The translations under genes and the position numbers were made by a program. From positions 1 to 42,630 of the forward strand of contig CADBUP010000153.1 of NCBI GenBank assembly GCA_902797885.1: a DNA stretch of 42,630 bases, in the 5' to 3' direction. The notes beneath the pieces were generated by a model. The model ran no database searches. It was not told where the DNA came from and was given only the letters and a program-made list of their open reading frames with translations. Every line of letters starts with the position of its first letter. The stretch's first letter is position 1. Positions 26,119 to 33,270 of the stretch are shown in pieces. The DNA is from an uncultured Ruminococcus sp. Lineage in GTDB: Bacteria > Bacillota > Clostridia > Monoglobales > Monoglobaceae.

Positions 26119-26955
26119 ATGAAAAAGACAGCATTAAAAATAAAAATGCTCTATCCCGAGATGGGAAAGGCCGAGAAAAAAATTGCCGATTGGATAATTG
26201 AAAATCCAACGGGGCTCATTCCGCTTTCTATAACAGAGCTGGCGGAAAAATGCGGCTGCGGAGAGGCAACAATCGTCCGCTTTGCAAAGCGGCTTGACTT
26301 CGGCGGTTATCAAGAACTTAAGATTTCTCTCGCCCGAGAGGAAGGTTCAAGCGATATGACCGACGGAATCACCGCAGAGGATTCATGCTTTGAAATCTTT
26401 GAAAAGGTTTCAAACGACATATATTGTTCGCTTGAGCTGACAAAAAAAGCGATAGATAAGGACGCTCTTGAACAAGCGGCGAAAAAGATTTTAACTGCAC
26501 AGCAGATTTTAATATACGGTCTCGGAAATTCAGCAGCGGTCGCACTTGACTTTGAGCATAAGCTTCTCCGCGCCGGTCTGCGCGCCGCGGCATTCTCCGA
26601 TAATCATATGCAGGCCATAACCGCTTCGCATCTCACCGACAGGGATGTTGCCATCGGCATATCACATTCCGGCTCATCAAAGGATATAGTTGACGCGCTT
26701 AAAATCGCGCGGCTTCGCGGGGCAACCGCAATCTCTATAACAAACAAGGGTAAATCACCTATCACAAAGGTTTCGGACATCACTCTGTTTACCGCCTCAA
26801 ACGAGACAAAATACACGATATTGGGATTGAACTCAAGAATATCACAGCTTTCGATAATCAGTTCAATCTATTATTATATCGTATATCACCGCGAGGGTAT
26901 ATCATCTGAGGCTATCGAAATGACCGAAACAGCACTTCAGAATAAAAAATATTGA
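26119..26955 (+). CDS. RpiR/MurR family transcriptional regulator with SIS domain
   Basis: A 278-residue regulator: an N-terminal helix-turn-helix of the HTH_6 type (about 1-77, including LSITELAEKCGCGEATIVRFAKRLDFGGYQE, split here by normal helices) and a sugar-phosphate-binding SIS domain (about 115-250: LIYGLGNSAAVALDFEHKL, GISHSGSSKDIVDAL). Such proteins sense phosphosugars and usually repress neighbouring catabolic genes. ATG at 26119 follows GAGG. It is divergent from the sugar/redox operon, and three palindromic sites lie in the shared 182-nt region, so it probably controls both directions and responds to a phosphorylated intermediate of that pathway. Confidence 0.92.
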   Translation: MKKTALKIKMLYPEMGKAEKKIADWIIENPTGLIPLSITELAEKCGCGEATIVRFAKRLDFGGYQELKISLAREEGSSDMTDGITAEDSCFEIFEKVSNDIYCSLELTKKAIDKDALEQAAKKILTAQQILIYGLGNSAAVALDFEHKLLRAGLRAAAFSDNHMQAITASHLTDRDVAIGISHSGSSKDIVDALKIARLRGATAISITNKGKSPITKVSDITLFTASNETKYTILGLNSRISQLSIISSIYYYIVYHREGISSEAIEMTETALQNKKY

Positions 26956-26973
26956 TAAGGAGCTGATCTTTAT

Positions 26974-27873
26974 ATGAATTTCATACCTCTTTCAAAATAC
27001 CTTGATTCCTTTCATAAGGTTTATGAGCTGCCCGGATGCGACTGTTGTATCTATGAAAACCACAACAACGTTTTCAGACGCAAGTATGGCTTCTCGGACG
27101 CAAAAAAGACAACGTTCAAGGATTTATACTTTATGCATTCGGCGGCAAAGCTTATCTGCTGTACCGCTATTGTCCGGCTTTCGGAAGAAGGCAAGCTCTC
27201 CTTAAGCGACAGGGCTGACAAGTACATTCCCGGCTTTGGAAACGACTCAACCGTTGAACAGATGCTTAGAATCTATTCAGAAACACTTGATTTTGAACAG
27301 CATAAGTTCAACCATAAAAATTTAAGCAGGATTGTTGAAGCATTGACTGGACTTCCGCTTGACGAGTATCTGCACAGGTATATTTTTGAGCCGCTTCATA
27401 TGAAAAACACCTCGTTTTCCATAAACGATTCCAACCGGAAGCGAATCAGTACACAATACTTTTTAACCGATGACGGAGAGAGACTTAAGTCCGATAAAAG
27501 CTTTGAGGCTCTGCTTTCCAAAAACGAAGGCTGTATAATCACAAGCGTAGGCGACTATGCGCGTTTCGCTGAAACTCTGTGCAACAAGGGCGTGTCAAAG
27601 CACGGCTTTCGGCTGCTTTCCGAAGAGGGAACGCTCAATCTTATAAACAACATTATATATAATGAAACAACAGAAAAAAATTGCTTTGTCTGTATCGGAT
27701 ATAACGGAAGCCTTGTATCAATCGATATAGATAATAAGGTGACAATAATATACGCTCAGCACGTCAAAAACTGCGGAACTCTTCAAATGGAGATTTACCC
27801 AAAGCTTCGCGAGCTGGCTTATGACTGTTTGGGCGTACATAAATGGTCTAAAGGCTTTAACGTTTTTCCTTGA
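26974..27873 (+). CDS. Beta-lactamase-fold serine hydrolase (class C/esterase group), catalytic Tyr not conserved
   Basis: A 299-residue protein of the serine beta-lactamase/penicillin-binding-protein-like family (PF00144). The SxxK motif is present as S56-A-A-K59, and the following helix (LSEEGKLSLSDRADKYIPGF) is typical. The second catalytic motif, normally YxN before an (I/L)(I/V)E helix, aligns here with residues 109-114, which read QHKFNH, so the general-base tyrosine is missing. No signal peptide is visible, unlike true beta-lactamases. It may be a binding protein or use altered chemistry. It starts 18 nt after rpiR with AAGGAG upstream, in one transcript with rpiR and the DMT transporter, so it is probably linked to the same sugar system. 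Confidence 0.75.
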   Translation: MNFIPLSKYLDSFHKVYELPGCDCCIYENHNNVFRRKYGFSDAKKTTFKDLYFMHSAAKLICCTAIVRLSEEGKLSLSDRADKYIPGFGNDSTVEQMLRIYSETLDFEQHKFNHKNLSRIVEALTGLPLDEYLHRYIFEPLHMKNTSFSINDSNRKRISTQYFLTDDGERLKSDKSFEALLSKNEGCIITSVGDYARFAETLCNKGVSKHGFRLLSEEGTLNLINNIIYNETTEKNCFVCIGYNGSLVSIDIDNKVTIIYAQHVKNCGTLQMEIYPKLRELAYDCLGVHKWSKGFNVFP

Positions 27874-27927
27874 TAAAAAAACTTAAACAAACCTGAAACA
27901 CAATGATAAGGAGCATAATTTAATTAA

Positions 27928-28815
27928 ATGGGTTATATATTTTTACTTACAGCTCTCGTCGCAGGGGCAACAAAGGGATATTGCGGCAAAAAGACAAGCG
28001 GTTTTGTAAACGAATATAAGGATGCTATGCTTGCAAACTCGATAAGGATGGTTTTCTGTACACTTATCGGACTTTGTATGGTTATTTTTACAAGCGGAAT
28101 AGGCGACTTACATATAAACAGTACGGTTTTTCTGATAACCCTCCTTTCGGGAACGGCAAATTCAGCCTTTGTTGTTTTCTGGCTCATATCGGTTAAACGC
28201 GGTGCTTATATGATGCTTGACGTGTTTTGTATGTTAGGAATACTGATTCCTCTTATCGGCTGTGCTATATTTTTCGGCGAAGCCATTGAGCTTAATCACA
28301 TTATCGGTATAGCCGTTCTGCTTGTCGCGGTATGTATTATGTGTTCTTACAACAATTCAATTAAGAGTAAGATGACTCTCGCTTCATTTATCCTGCTTCT
28401 GCTCTGCGGAATATCAAACGGCTTTTCGGATTTTTCGCAAAAGCTTTTCGTAAAGCTGACCGATAACGTTTCGATAGCTGTATTTAACCTATATACATAT
28501 TTGTTCTCAGCCATAATACTTATTGCCTGCTACTTCTTCTTTGCCGGCCGCTCTGAGAGCAAGACCGTTCCGAACATCAAGCCAATCTTTATTTATATAC
28601 TCATTATGTCGGTTTGTCTGTTTCTGTACTCATACTTTAAGACCCTTGCCGCACAGCACCTGTCATCGGCACAGCTCTATCCCCTTGCGCAGAGTGGCTC
28701 GCTTATATTATCTACAATAATGTCAGCCGTACTCTTTCACGAACGTTTAAACTGGAAGTGCATTGTCGGCATAGCGATGTCATTCGGGGCTTTGATTATT
28801 ATTAACGTATTATAA
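27928..28815 (+). CDS. EamA/DMT superfamily transporter
   Basis: A 295-residue integral membrane protein with about ten hydrophobic segments arranged as two halves (1-135 and 150-295), the drug/metabolite transporter layout. The substrate is unknown; as the only transporter near the divergent sugar operon it might move the substrate or a by-product. An in-frame stop directly precedes ATG 27928, so the start cannot be earlier. AAGGAG lies about 14 nt upstream, a rather long spacing. Co-transcription with rpiR and the serine-hydrolase gene is likely; a group of hairpins follows the gene. Confidence 0.82.
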   Translation: MGYIFLLTALVAGATKGYCGKKTSGFVNEYKDAMLANSIRMVFCTLIGLCMVIFTSGIGDLHINSTVFLITLLSGTANSAFVVFWLISVKRGAYMMLDVFCMLGILIPLIGCAIFFGEAIELNHIIGIAVLLVAVCIMCSYNNSIKSKMTLASFILLLLCGISNGFSDFSQKLFVKLTDNVSIAVFNLYTYLFSAIILIACYFFFAGRSESKTVPNIKPIFIYILIMSVCLFLYSYFKTLAAQHLSSAQLYPLAQSGSLILSTIMSAVLFHERLNWKCIVGIAMSFGALIIINVL

Positions 28816-28820
28816 AAAAA

Positions 28821-28839
28821 AGACCGCCTGCGGCGGTCT
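28821..28839 (-). terminator. Hairpin 1 after the DMT transporter (minus-strand terminator signature)
   Basis: AGACCGCC / GGCGGTCT, an 8-bp perfect stem with a TGC loop, preceded on the plus strand by eight A residues. Read on the minus strand it is a stem followed by eight T residues, a strong terminator. On the plus strand no T tract follows; hairpin 2 starts at once. Confidence 0.6.
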
Positions 28840-28840
28840 G

Positions 28841-28865
28841 AAACCCACCTGAAAATGGTGGGTTT
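28841..28865. repeat. Hairpin 2 (AAACCCACC / GGTGGGTTT)
   Basis: A perfect 9-bp inverted repeat with a 7-nt loop, without any T tract on either side. It sits between two terminator-like hairpins. Its role is unknown; it could be one end of a small inserted element. Confidence 0.5.
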
Positions 28866-28877
28866 GTCAGTAATCTG

Positions 28878-28904
28878 AAGCCGCTCGATTGAGTGGCTTT
28901 TTTT
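28878..28904 (+). terminator. Intrinsic terminator of rpiR-hydrolase-DMT
   Basis: AAGCCGCTC / GAGTGGCTT (9 bp including one G-T pair, 4-nt loop GATT) followed by a run of T residues ending at 28904. A good plus-strand terminator separating this transcript from the yabP group. Confidence 0.7.
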
Positions 28905-29025
28905 ATTTTGATAAAGATGTTCCTCTTTTATCATTAACCTATAAACTTATGAATATAAATAAAACAAGCGCGGAGAATGTCCGCAGAGAAAATGATTGCC
29001 GCATTGCGGCGGAATGGAGAGAACC

Positions 29026-29301
29026 ATGGACGAAAACACAAGAACACATTCGGTTAAAATCGATAACAGAAAGCAGATAACGGTAACAGCGGTTGACGAT
29101 GTTGAAAGTTTTGATGAAGAAAAGGTTGTCATCCTGACCGAAATGGGTACAATGACCATAACAGGCGCCGACTTTAGGATAAGCCGGCTTAACGTTGATG
29201 ACGGTCAGCTTATAATTGACGGCGAGGTTGACGAAATTCAGTATAGTGACACTATCCGCGAGGAAAACAGCCGCGGCTTCTTCGGCAGACTGTTTAAATA
29301 A
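29026..29301 (+). CDS. yabP: Sporulation protein YabP
   Basis: A 91-residue YabP/YqfC-family protein, made in the mother cell in B. subtilis and conserved in spore formers; the molecular role is unclear. Family features are TVTAVDDVESFDEEKVVILTEMG and ITGADFRISRLNVDDGQLIIDGEVDEIQY, ending in GFFGRLFK. I prefer ATG 29026, with GGAGAG just upstream, over an earlier in-frame ATG at 28996 that lacks a site. It begins the conserved yabP-yabQ-divIC-yabR order. The RNA-binding yabO/rqcP gene that often precedes it is not present. The 120-nt gap before it holds no clear sigma-A promoter; a sigma-E promoter could not be fixed. Confidence 0.88.
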   Translation: MDENTRTHSVKIDNRKQITVTAVDDVESFDEEKVVILTEMGTMTITGADFRISRLNVDDGQLIIDGEVDEIQYSDTIREENSRGFFGRLFK

Positions 29302-29331
29302 CTTCACTACAAAACGAGGTGACGTGAATTT

Positions 29332-29796
29332 ATGAATATAACCTTCGGTCCCGACCTGACTTACTTTTTACGTTCCTTTGCGCTTGGACTGATTCTCGGT
29401 TTTTTATACGATATACTGAAAGCCAAACGCAGAATAGTCAAAACGAGTGACATAATCATAAATATCGAGGATATAGTATTTGCTGTTATATCCGGATTTC
29501 TGCTGATTTTGCTTGCATACCTAAAAAATAACGGAAGGCTCAGAATATACAGCATAATAACTACGGCTGTATCCTTTGCCGTATACAGAGCGGTTTTAAA
29601 AGATAAAGCGGTTAGCGTTCTGACCAACATATGGCGTGTTGTTTCAAAAGCGTTCTTATATCTTATAAAGGGCGTTATGTTTCCCATACGCTTTATTTTC
29701 AGGCGCATATTTAAGCCACTTTTTGTCACGATTAAAGCATCCTTTCACCGTATTGTTGACAGACCGCATAAATTTAGAATAAAAAGACGGTCATAA
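29332..29796 (+). CDS. yabQ: Spore cortex biosynthesis protein YabQ
   Basis: A 154-residue membrane protein, required for cortex formation in B. subtilis and located in the membranes around the forespore. Three hydrophobic segments occupy about 8-28, 44-62 and 73-90, followed by a very basic tail (FRRIFKPLFVTIKASFHRI to RIKRRS). The N-terminal LRSFALGLILGFLYDILKAKRR is typical of the family. ATG at 29332 follows GAGGTGACG. It is 30 nt behind yabP and very probably co-transcribed with it. Confidence 0.85.
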   Translation: MNITFGPDLTYFLRSFALGLILGFLYDILKAKRRIVKTSDIIINIEDIVFAVISGFLLILLAYLKNNGRLRIYSIITTAVSFAVYRAVLKDKAVSVLTNIWRVVSKAFLYLIKGVMFPIRFIFRRIFKPLFVTIKASFHRIVDRPHKFRIKRRS

Positions 29797-29824
29797 AATG
29801 TTGATTTATTTATATTTACGGTCA

Positions 29825-29853
29825 TTGACAAATTTATTTCGATAGTATATAAT
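29825..29853 (+). promoter_or_regulatory. Consensus promoter of divIC-yabR
   Basis: TTGACA (29825-29830), exactly 17 nt, TATAAT (29848-29853): a perfect housekeeping promoter inside the 150-nt gap. It would uncouple the essential division gene from the upstream sporulation genes. The leader is about 85 nt long. Confidence 0.85.
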
Positions 29854-29946
29854 ACATATATGATGGTTTTTTATATATTTTGTATAAAATTCTTTTCTTT
29901 ATGAATAATAATTAAAGCCGTATGTCGGCGAAAGGGTGACGTAGCA

Positions 29947-30327
29947 TTGGGCAAGCCGGATAACGAAAGAGCCGTCAAGGCGCGTCCTGCCGCAAAGGTT
30001 TCATCAAAGGTTACATCCACGTATACTCATAAGAGAAACGTCAAAAAGCTTGTAATATGGGCGGCGTTTGGAATTATCGGAATATCCCTTGTCTGGACGC
30101 TTATTTCACAGCAATTTACCATAAGCTCACAGAACAAGGAAATTAACGCTCTTGAATCACGTGTTCAAGAGGTTCAACAACAGTCCGACAATCTTAAACA
30201 ACAGGTTGATAACCTTGAAAACCCTGAGTATATCGAGCGTATCGCCAGAGAACAGCTTGGGCTTGTACGGCCGAACGAGAGAGTCTTTGTTGATTCAAAT
30301 AAAAGTGAAGATAATAACAGTAAATAA
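29947..30327 (+). CDS. divIC: Septum formation initiator DivIC/FtsB family
   Basis: A 126-residue single-pass membrane protein of the divisome, which forms a complex with FtsL and DivIB/FtsQ. The layout is a basic cytoplasmic N-terminus, a membrane segment at about 38-56, a coiled coil (NKEINALESRVQEVQQQSDN, about 66-95), and the family end motif YIERIAREQLGLVRPNERVF. The start is TTG 29947, about 10 nt after AAAGGG; a GTG 9 nt upstream is followed by an in-frame stop. It has its own consensus promoter. The place between yabQ and yabR is the same as in B. subtilis. Confidence 0.9.
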   Translation: MGKPDNERAVKARPAAKVSSKVTSTYTHKRNVKKLVIWAAFGIIGISLVWTLISQQFTISSQNKEINALESRVQEVQQQSDNLKQQVDNLENPEYIERIAREQLGLVRPNERVFVDSNKSEDNNSK

Positions 30328-30373
30328 TATATACATATGAGGAGAAATCCTCCGGGAAGGAAAAAGTTTTAAT

Positions 30374-30847
30374 ATGCAGGTTGAAGTAGGAACAGTTTTA
30401 GAAGGTAAAGTCATCGGAATCGCAGCTTTCGGCGCTTTTGTCGAGCTTCCGGACGGAAAGACCGGACTTGTACATATTTCAGAAGTATCAACTGAATATG
30501 TAAGTGATGTCAAGGACCACCTTAAAGAAGGACAAAAGGTAAAAGTAAAGGTCATTGGCACAAATAACGGTAAAATCAGTCTTTCGATTAAACAGCTCAT
30601 GGCCGAAGAATCACCGTCAAAGCATGAAAAACGTGACAAAAAACACTCCGGCCGTAAGCAAGGCGCAAAAAGACGTGAAAATGATTTTCACAAGCCGCCG
30701 GAAGAATTTGCATTCGGCAAGCGTTCTTCCGATATGAGTTTTGACGATATGCTTCAAAAATTCAAGCAGGACAGCGACGAGAAGTTTCAAGACTTAAAGA
30801 GAAGTAATGACAGTAAGCGAAGCGGCGGTTATAAGCGTTCTTATTAA
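30374..30847 (+). CDS. yabR: S1 RNA-binding domain protein (YabR-like)
   Basis: A 157-residue protein with one S1 OB-fold domain at about 1-73 (VGTVLEGKVIGIAAFGAFVEL, TGLVHISEVS, VKVKVIGTNNGKISLSIKQ) and a long, highly charged Lys/Arg/Ser-rich tail that is probably disordered and RNA-binding. Homologues follow divIC in many Firmicutes, and the general-stress/ribosome-associated protein group is related. ATG at 30374 follows GGAAGG; a small GAGGA/TCCTC hairpin lies just before this site. Confidence 0.85.
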   Translation: MQVEVGTVLEGKVIGIAAFGAFVELPDGKTGLVHISEVSTEYVSDVKDHLKEGQKVKVKVIGTNNGKISLSIKQLMAEESPSKHEKRDKKHSGRKQGAKRRENDFHKPPEEFAFGKRSSDMSFDDMLQKFKQDSDEKFQDLKRSNDSKRSGGYKRSY

Positions 30848-30899
30848 TCTAAACTGTTATCGGCATAAACGAATTAGAATTTAATATGAGGTGAAAGCT

Positions 30900-31358
30900 A
30901 TGGCTGTTGTAATATGGCTCGCCGCGGCATTCCTTTTAGGAGTTATCGAGGCTTGTACAACCGCTTTGGTTTCTGTTTGGCTTGCGCTCGGCGCGGTGGC
31001 CGCTGCAATCGCCGCGGGGATCGGAATAGAAACCACCGGTCAGACAGTTGTTTTTCTTGTTGTGTCACTTATTCTGTTACTTTGCACAGCGCCGATATGC
31101 AAGCACTTCAGGCAAACACAGAAAATACCCACAAACGCCGATATGCTGATAGGTAAAATCGGTGTAATAATTGAAGATACCGACCCTATTTTAGGAAAGG
31201 GCGAGGTTAAAGTCTGTGGACAAACCTGGTCTGTTCAGGTTCGCGGCGGAAAGAATATCAAAGCCGGAACGAAAGTTAAGGTTGAGGATATTGCCGGCGC
31301 TCATCTGGTCGTTTCTGAAATCGATTCTGCTGAACTTAAAGAAAGCGAGGATAATTAA
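30900..31358 (+). CDS. NfeD-like membrane protein
   Basis: A 152-residue protein with hydrophobic helices at about 2-50 and 50-72, and a C-terminal OB-fold domain (GKIGVIIEDTDPILGKGEVKV, then VKVEDIAGAHLVVSEID), the NfeD1b layout. These proteins form a membrane unit with the SPFH protein encoded next to them. ATG at 30900 is chosen because GAGGTG lies 6 nt upstream; a GTG three codons earlier is part of that site. Its stop codon is immediately followed by the start of the SPFH gene with no spacing at all. Confidence 0.88.
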   Translation: MAVVIWLAAAFLLGVIEACTTALVSVWLALGAVAAAIAAGIGIETTGQTVVFLVVSLILLLCTAPICKHFRQTQKIPTNADMLIGKIGVIIEDTDPILGKGEVKVCGQTWSVQVRGGKNIKAGTKVKVEDIAGAHLVVSEIDSAELKESEDN

Positions 31359-32291
31359 ATGCCATTATTAATCGGAGTTTTAATATTATTAATCGTTGTA
31401 ATAATTTCAAACATTAAAATCGTTCCTCAGGCGCACGCATATATCGTTGAAAGGCTCGGCGCCTTTCATGCCACGTGGAGCGTAGGTCTGCACTTTAAGA
31501 TTCCTGTAATCGAAAAGGTTGTTAAAAAGGTCAGCTTAAAGGAACAGGTTGTGGACTTTCCTCCTCAGCCCGTTATCACTAAAGACAATGTAACGATGCA
31601 GATTGATACGGTCGTATACTTTCAGATTACCGACCCCCGTCTCTATACCTATGGCGTTGAGCTTCCTATGTCAGCAATCGAAAATCTCACGGCGACAACT
31701 CTCCGTAACATCATAGGCGATATGGAGCTTGACGAAAGCTTAACATCGAGGGATATAATCAACACAAAAATGCGTTCGATTCTCGATGAAGCGACAGACC
31801 CCTGGGGTATCAAGATAAACCGCGTTGAGCTTAAAAACATTATTCCCCCTGCCGGAATCCGTGAAGCAATGGAAAAACAGATGAAAGCAGAGCGCGAACG
31901 CCGTGAAGCAATTCTTCGTGCCGAGGGCGAAAAGAAGTCGGCGGTTCTTGTTGCTGAGGGCGAAAAGGAATCCCGAATTCTACAGGCGGAGGCCGAAAAG
32001 CAGTCACAGATACTCAAGGCAGAGGCCGAAAAAGAAGCAGCTATCCGCATAGCCGAGGGTGAAGCTCAGGCAATTCTCGATGTCCAAAAGGCAACCGCCG
32101 AGGGTCTTAAAATGCTCAATGATGCCGCTCCGTCCGACCCTGTTATCGCGATAAAGGGTCTTGAAGCCTTTGCTAAGGCGGCTGACGGAAAGGCAACAAA
32201 GATTATTATTCCGTCAGAGCTTCAAAGCCTTGCGGGACTTGTGACTTCCATTAAGGAAATCGCGGATGTTAAAAGCCAAGATAATAAATAA
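31359..32291 (+). CDS. SPFH/band 7 domain protein (stomatin/paraslipin type)
   Basis: A 310-residue membrane-microdomain scaffold. An N-terminal hydrophobic anchor (about 1-20) is followed by the band 7 domain (IVPQAHAYIVERLGAFHATW, VITKDNVTMQIDTVVYFQI). A long coiled coil follows at about 165-245, with repeated AEGEK/AEAEK units that are nearly direct repeats at DNA level. It is the classical partner of NfeD and is encoded with zero spacing behind it. Roles in membrane stress or protease control are known for relatives; nothing here specifies one. Confidence 0.9.
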   Translation: MPLLIGVLILLIVVIISNIKIVPQAHAYIVERLGAFHATWSVGLHFKIPVIEKVVKKVSLKEQVVDFPPQPVITKDNVTMQIDTVVYFQITDPRLYTYGVELPMSAIENLTATTLRNIIGDMELDESLTSRDIINTKMRSILDEATDPWGIKINRVELKNIIPPAGIREAMEKQMKAERERREAILRAEGEKKSAVLVAEGEKESRILQAEAEKQSQILKAEAEKEAAIRIAEGEAQAILDVQKATAEGLKMLNDAAPSDPVIAIKGLEAFAKAADGKATKIIIPSELQSLAGLVTSIKEIADVKSQDNK

Positions 32292-32329
32292 GAATTAATG
32301 TATTAATGAATTGAAGAAAAACTTTGTTA

Positions 32330-32360
32330 GGTTGTAACAGGATTAAATCCTGTTACAACC
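32330..32360 (+). terminator. Long hairpin between the SPFH gene and yebC
   Basis: A perfect 14-bp stem (GGTTGTAACAGGAT / ATCCTGTTACAACC) with a 3-nt loop. Only AACAATTTTC follows, so termination may be partial. It probably marks the end of the nfeD-SPFH transcript. Confidence 0.55.
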
Positions 32361-32414
32361 AACAATTTTCATAAAACATATGATAGAATATGAAAGAATT
32401 TTTAGGAGGTACTT

Positions 32415-33155
32415 ATGTCAGGACATTCCAAATGGGCTACAATTAAAAGAAAAAAAGGAGCAATCGATGCAAAACGCGGTAAGATTTTCACAAAAATCGG
32501 CCGTGAGCTTATGGTTGCCGTAAAGGAGGGCGGTCCCGACCCGGATTCAAACTCAAAGCTTCGCGATGTTATCGCAAAGGCAAAGGCAAACAATATGCCG
32601 AATGATAACATTCAGAGAAGCATTAAAAAGGCTTCCGGCGAGGGTAATGCAAACGATTACTTTGAAATGGTATACGAGGGCTACGGTCCCTGCGGAATCG
32701 CGGTTATTGTCGAAACCCTTACCGATAACAAAAACAGAACCGCCGGGGATCTTCGTCATTACTTTGACAAAAACGGCGGAAATCTCGGCCAGACCGGCTG
32801 TGTCGGCTTTATGTTCGACCGTAAGGGTCTTATCGTTATCGAAAAGGCTGACGGAATCGATGAGGACACCCTTATGATGGACGCTCTTGACGCGGGCGCG
32901 GATGACTTTAATGTTGAGGATGATTGTTATGAAATTATGACCTCGCCTGAGGCTTTTAGCGCGACACGCGACGCGCTCGACAAGAAGGGCTATACTTTTG
33001 TTCAGGCGGAAATAAACTACATTCCTCAGACCACGACCACCATCGATAACGAAGAAGACGCGAAAAAGATGGAGCGTCTTATCGATATGCTTGAAGAAAA
33101 CGATGATGTCCAGAATGTTTACCACACCTGGGAGATGCCCGATGACGCTGAATAA
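32415..33155 (+). CDS. YebC/PmpR family protein (TACO1-like)
   Basis: A 246-residue member of the universally distributed YebC family, often annotated as a transcriptional regulator; some members are linked to translation of difficult peptide stretches. The start [20 protein letters not shown] and the inner motifs [14 protein letters not shown] and [14 protein letters not shown] are diagnostic. ATG at 32415 follows AGGAGG. It is apparently monocistronic, between the hairpin at 32330 and the promoter at 33214. Confidence 0.93.
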   Translation: MSGHSKWATIKRKKGAIDAKRGKIFTKIGRELMVAVKEGGPDPDSNSKLRDVIAKAKANNMPNDNIQRSIKKASGEGNANDYFEMVYEGYGPCGIAVIVETLTDNKNRTAGDLRHYFDKNGGNLGQTGCVGFMFDRKGLIVIEKADGIDEDTLMMDALDAGADDFNVEDDCYEIMTSPEAFSATRDALDKKGYTFVQAEINYIPQTTTTIDNEEDAKKMERLIDMLEENDDVQNVYHTWEMPDDAE

Positions 33156-33213
33156 TCAAGGATAAAATATATCCCGATTTTCGATTTTTGTAAAATTTTA
33201 TTCATTTTAGGTA

Positions 33214-33242
33214 TTGCCTGAGGATAAATGTTATGTTATACT
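33214..33242 (+). promoter_or_regulatory. Promoter of the SLH/DUF4430/ECF unit
   Basis: TTGCCT (33214-33219), 17 nt, TATACT (33237-33242), with TGT before the -10 (extended -10). The leader is only about 20 nt, so there is no room downstream of this promoter for a cobalamin riboswitch. Confidence 0.7.
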
Positions 33243-33270
33243 ATGAGCAGTAAAAAATAAGGTGATTAAG

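Noticed and set aside
31930-32060. Tandem DNA repeats (GCC/GAG-AAA-rich units) in the SPFH gene
   Set aside because: They simply encode the AEGEK/AEAEK heptad-like coiled coil of SPFH proteins; not a CRISPR or mobile repeat.
33156-33270. Cobalamin riboswitch before the SLH/DUF4430/ECF unit
   Set aside because: The gap is only 115 nt with a promoter at 33214-33242 and about 20 nt of leader; there is no room for the aptamer, and no B12-box-like string was seen.
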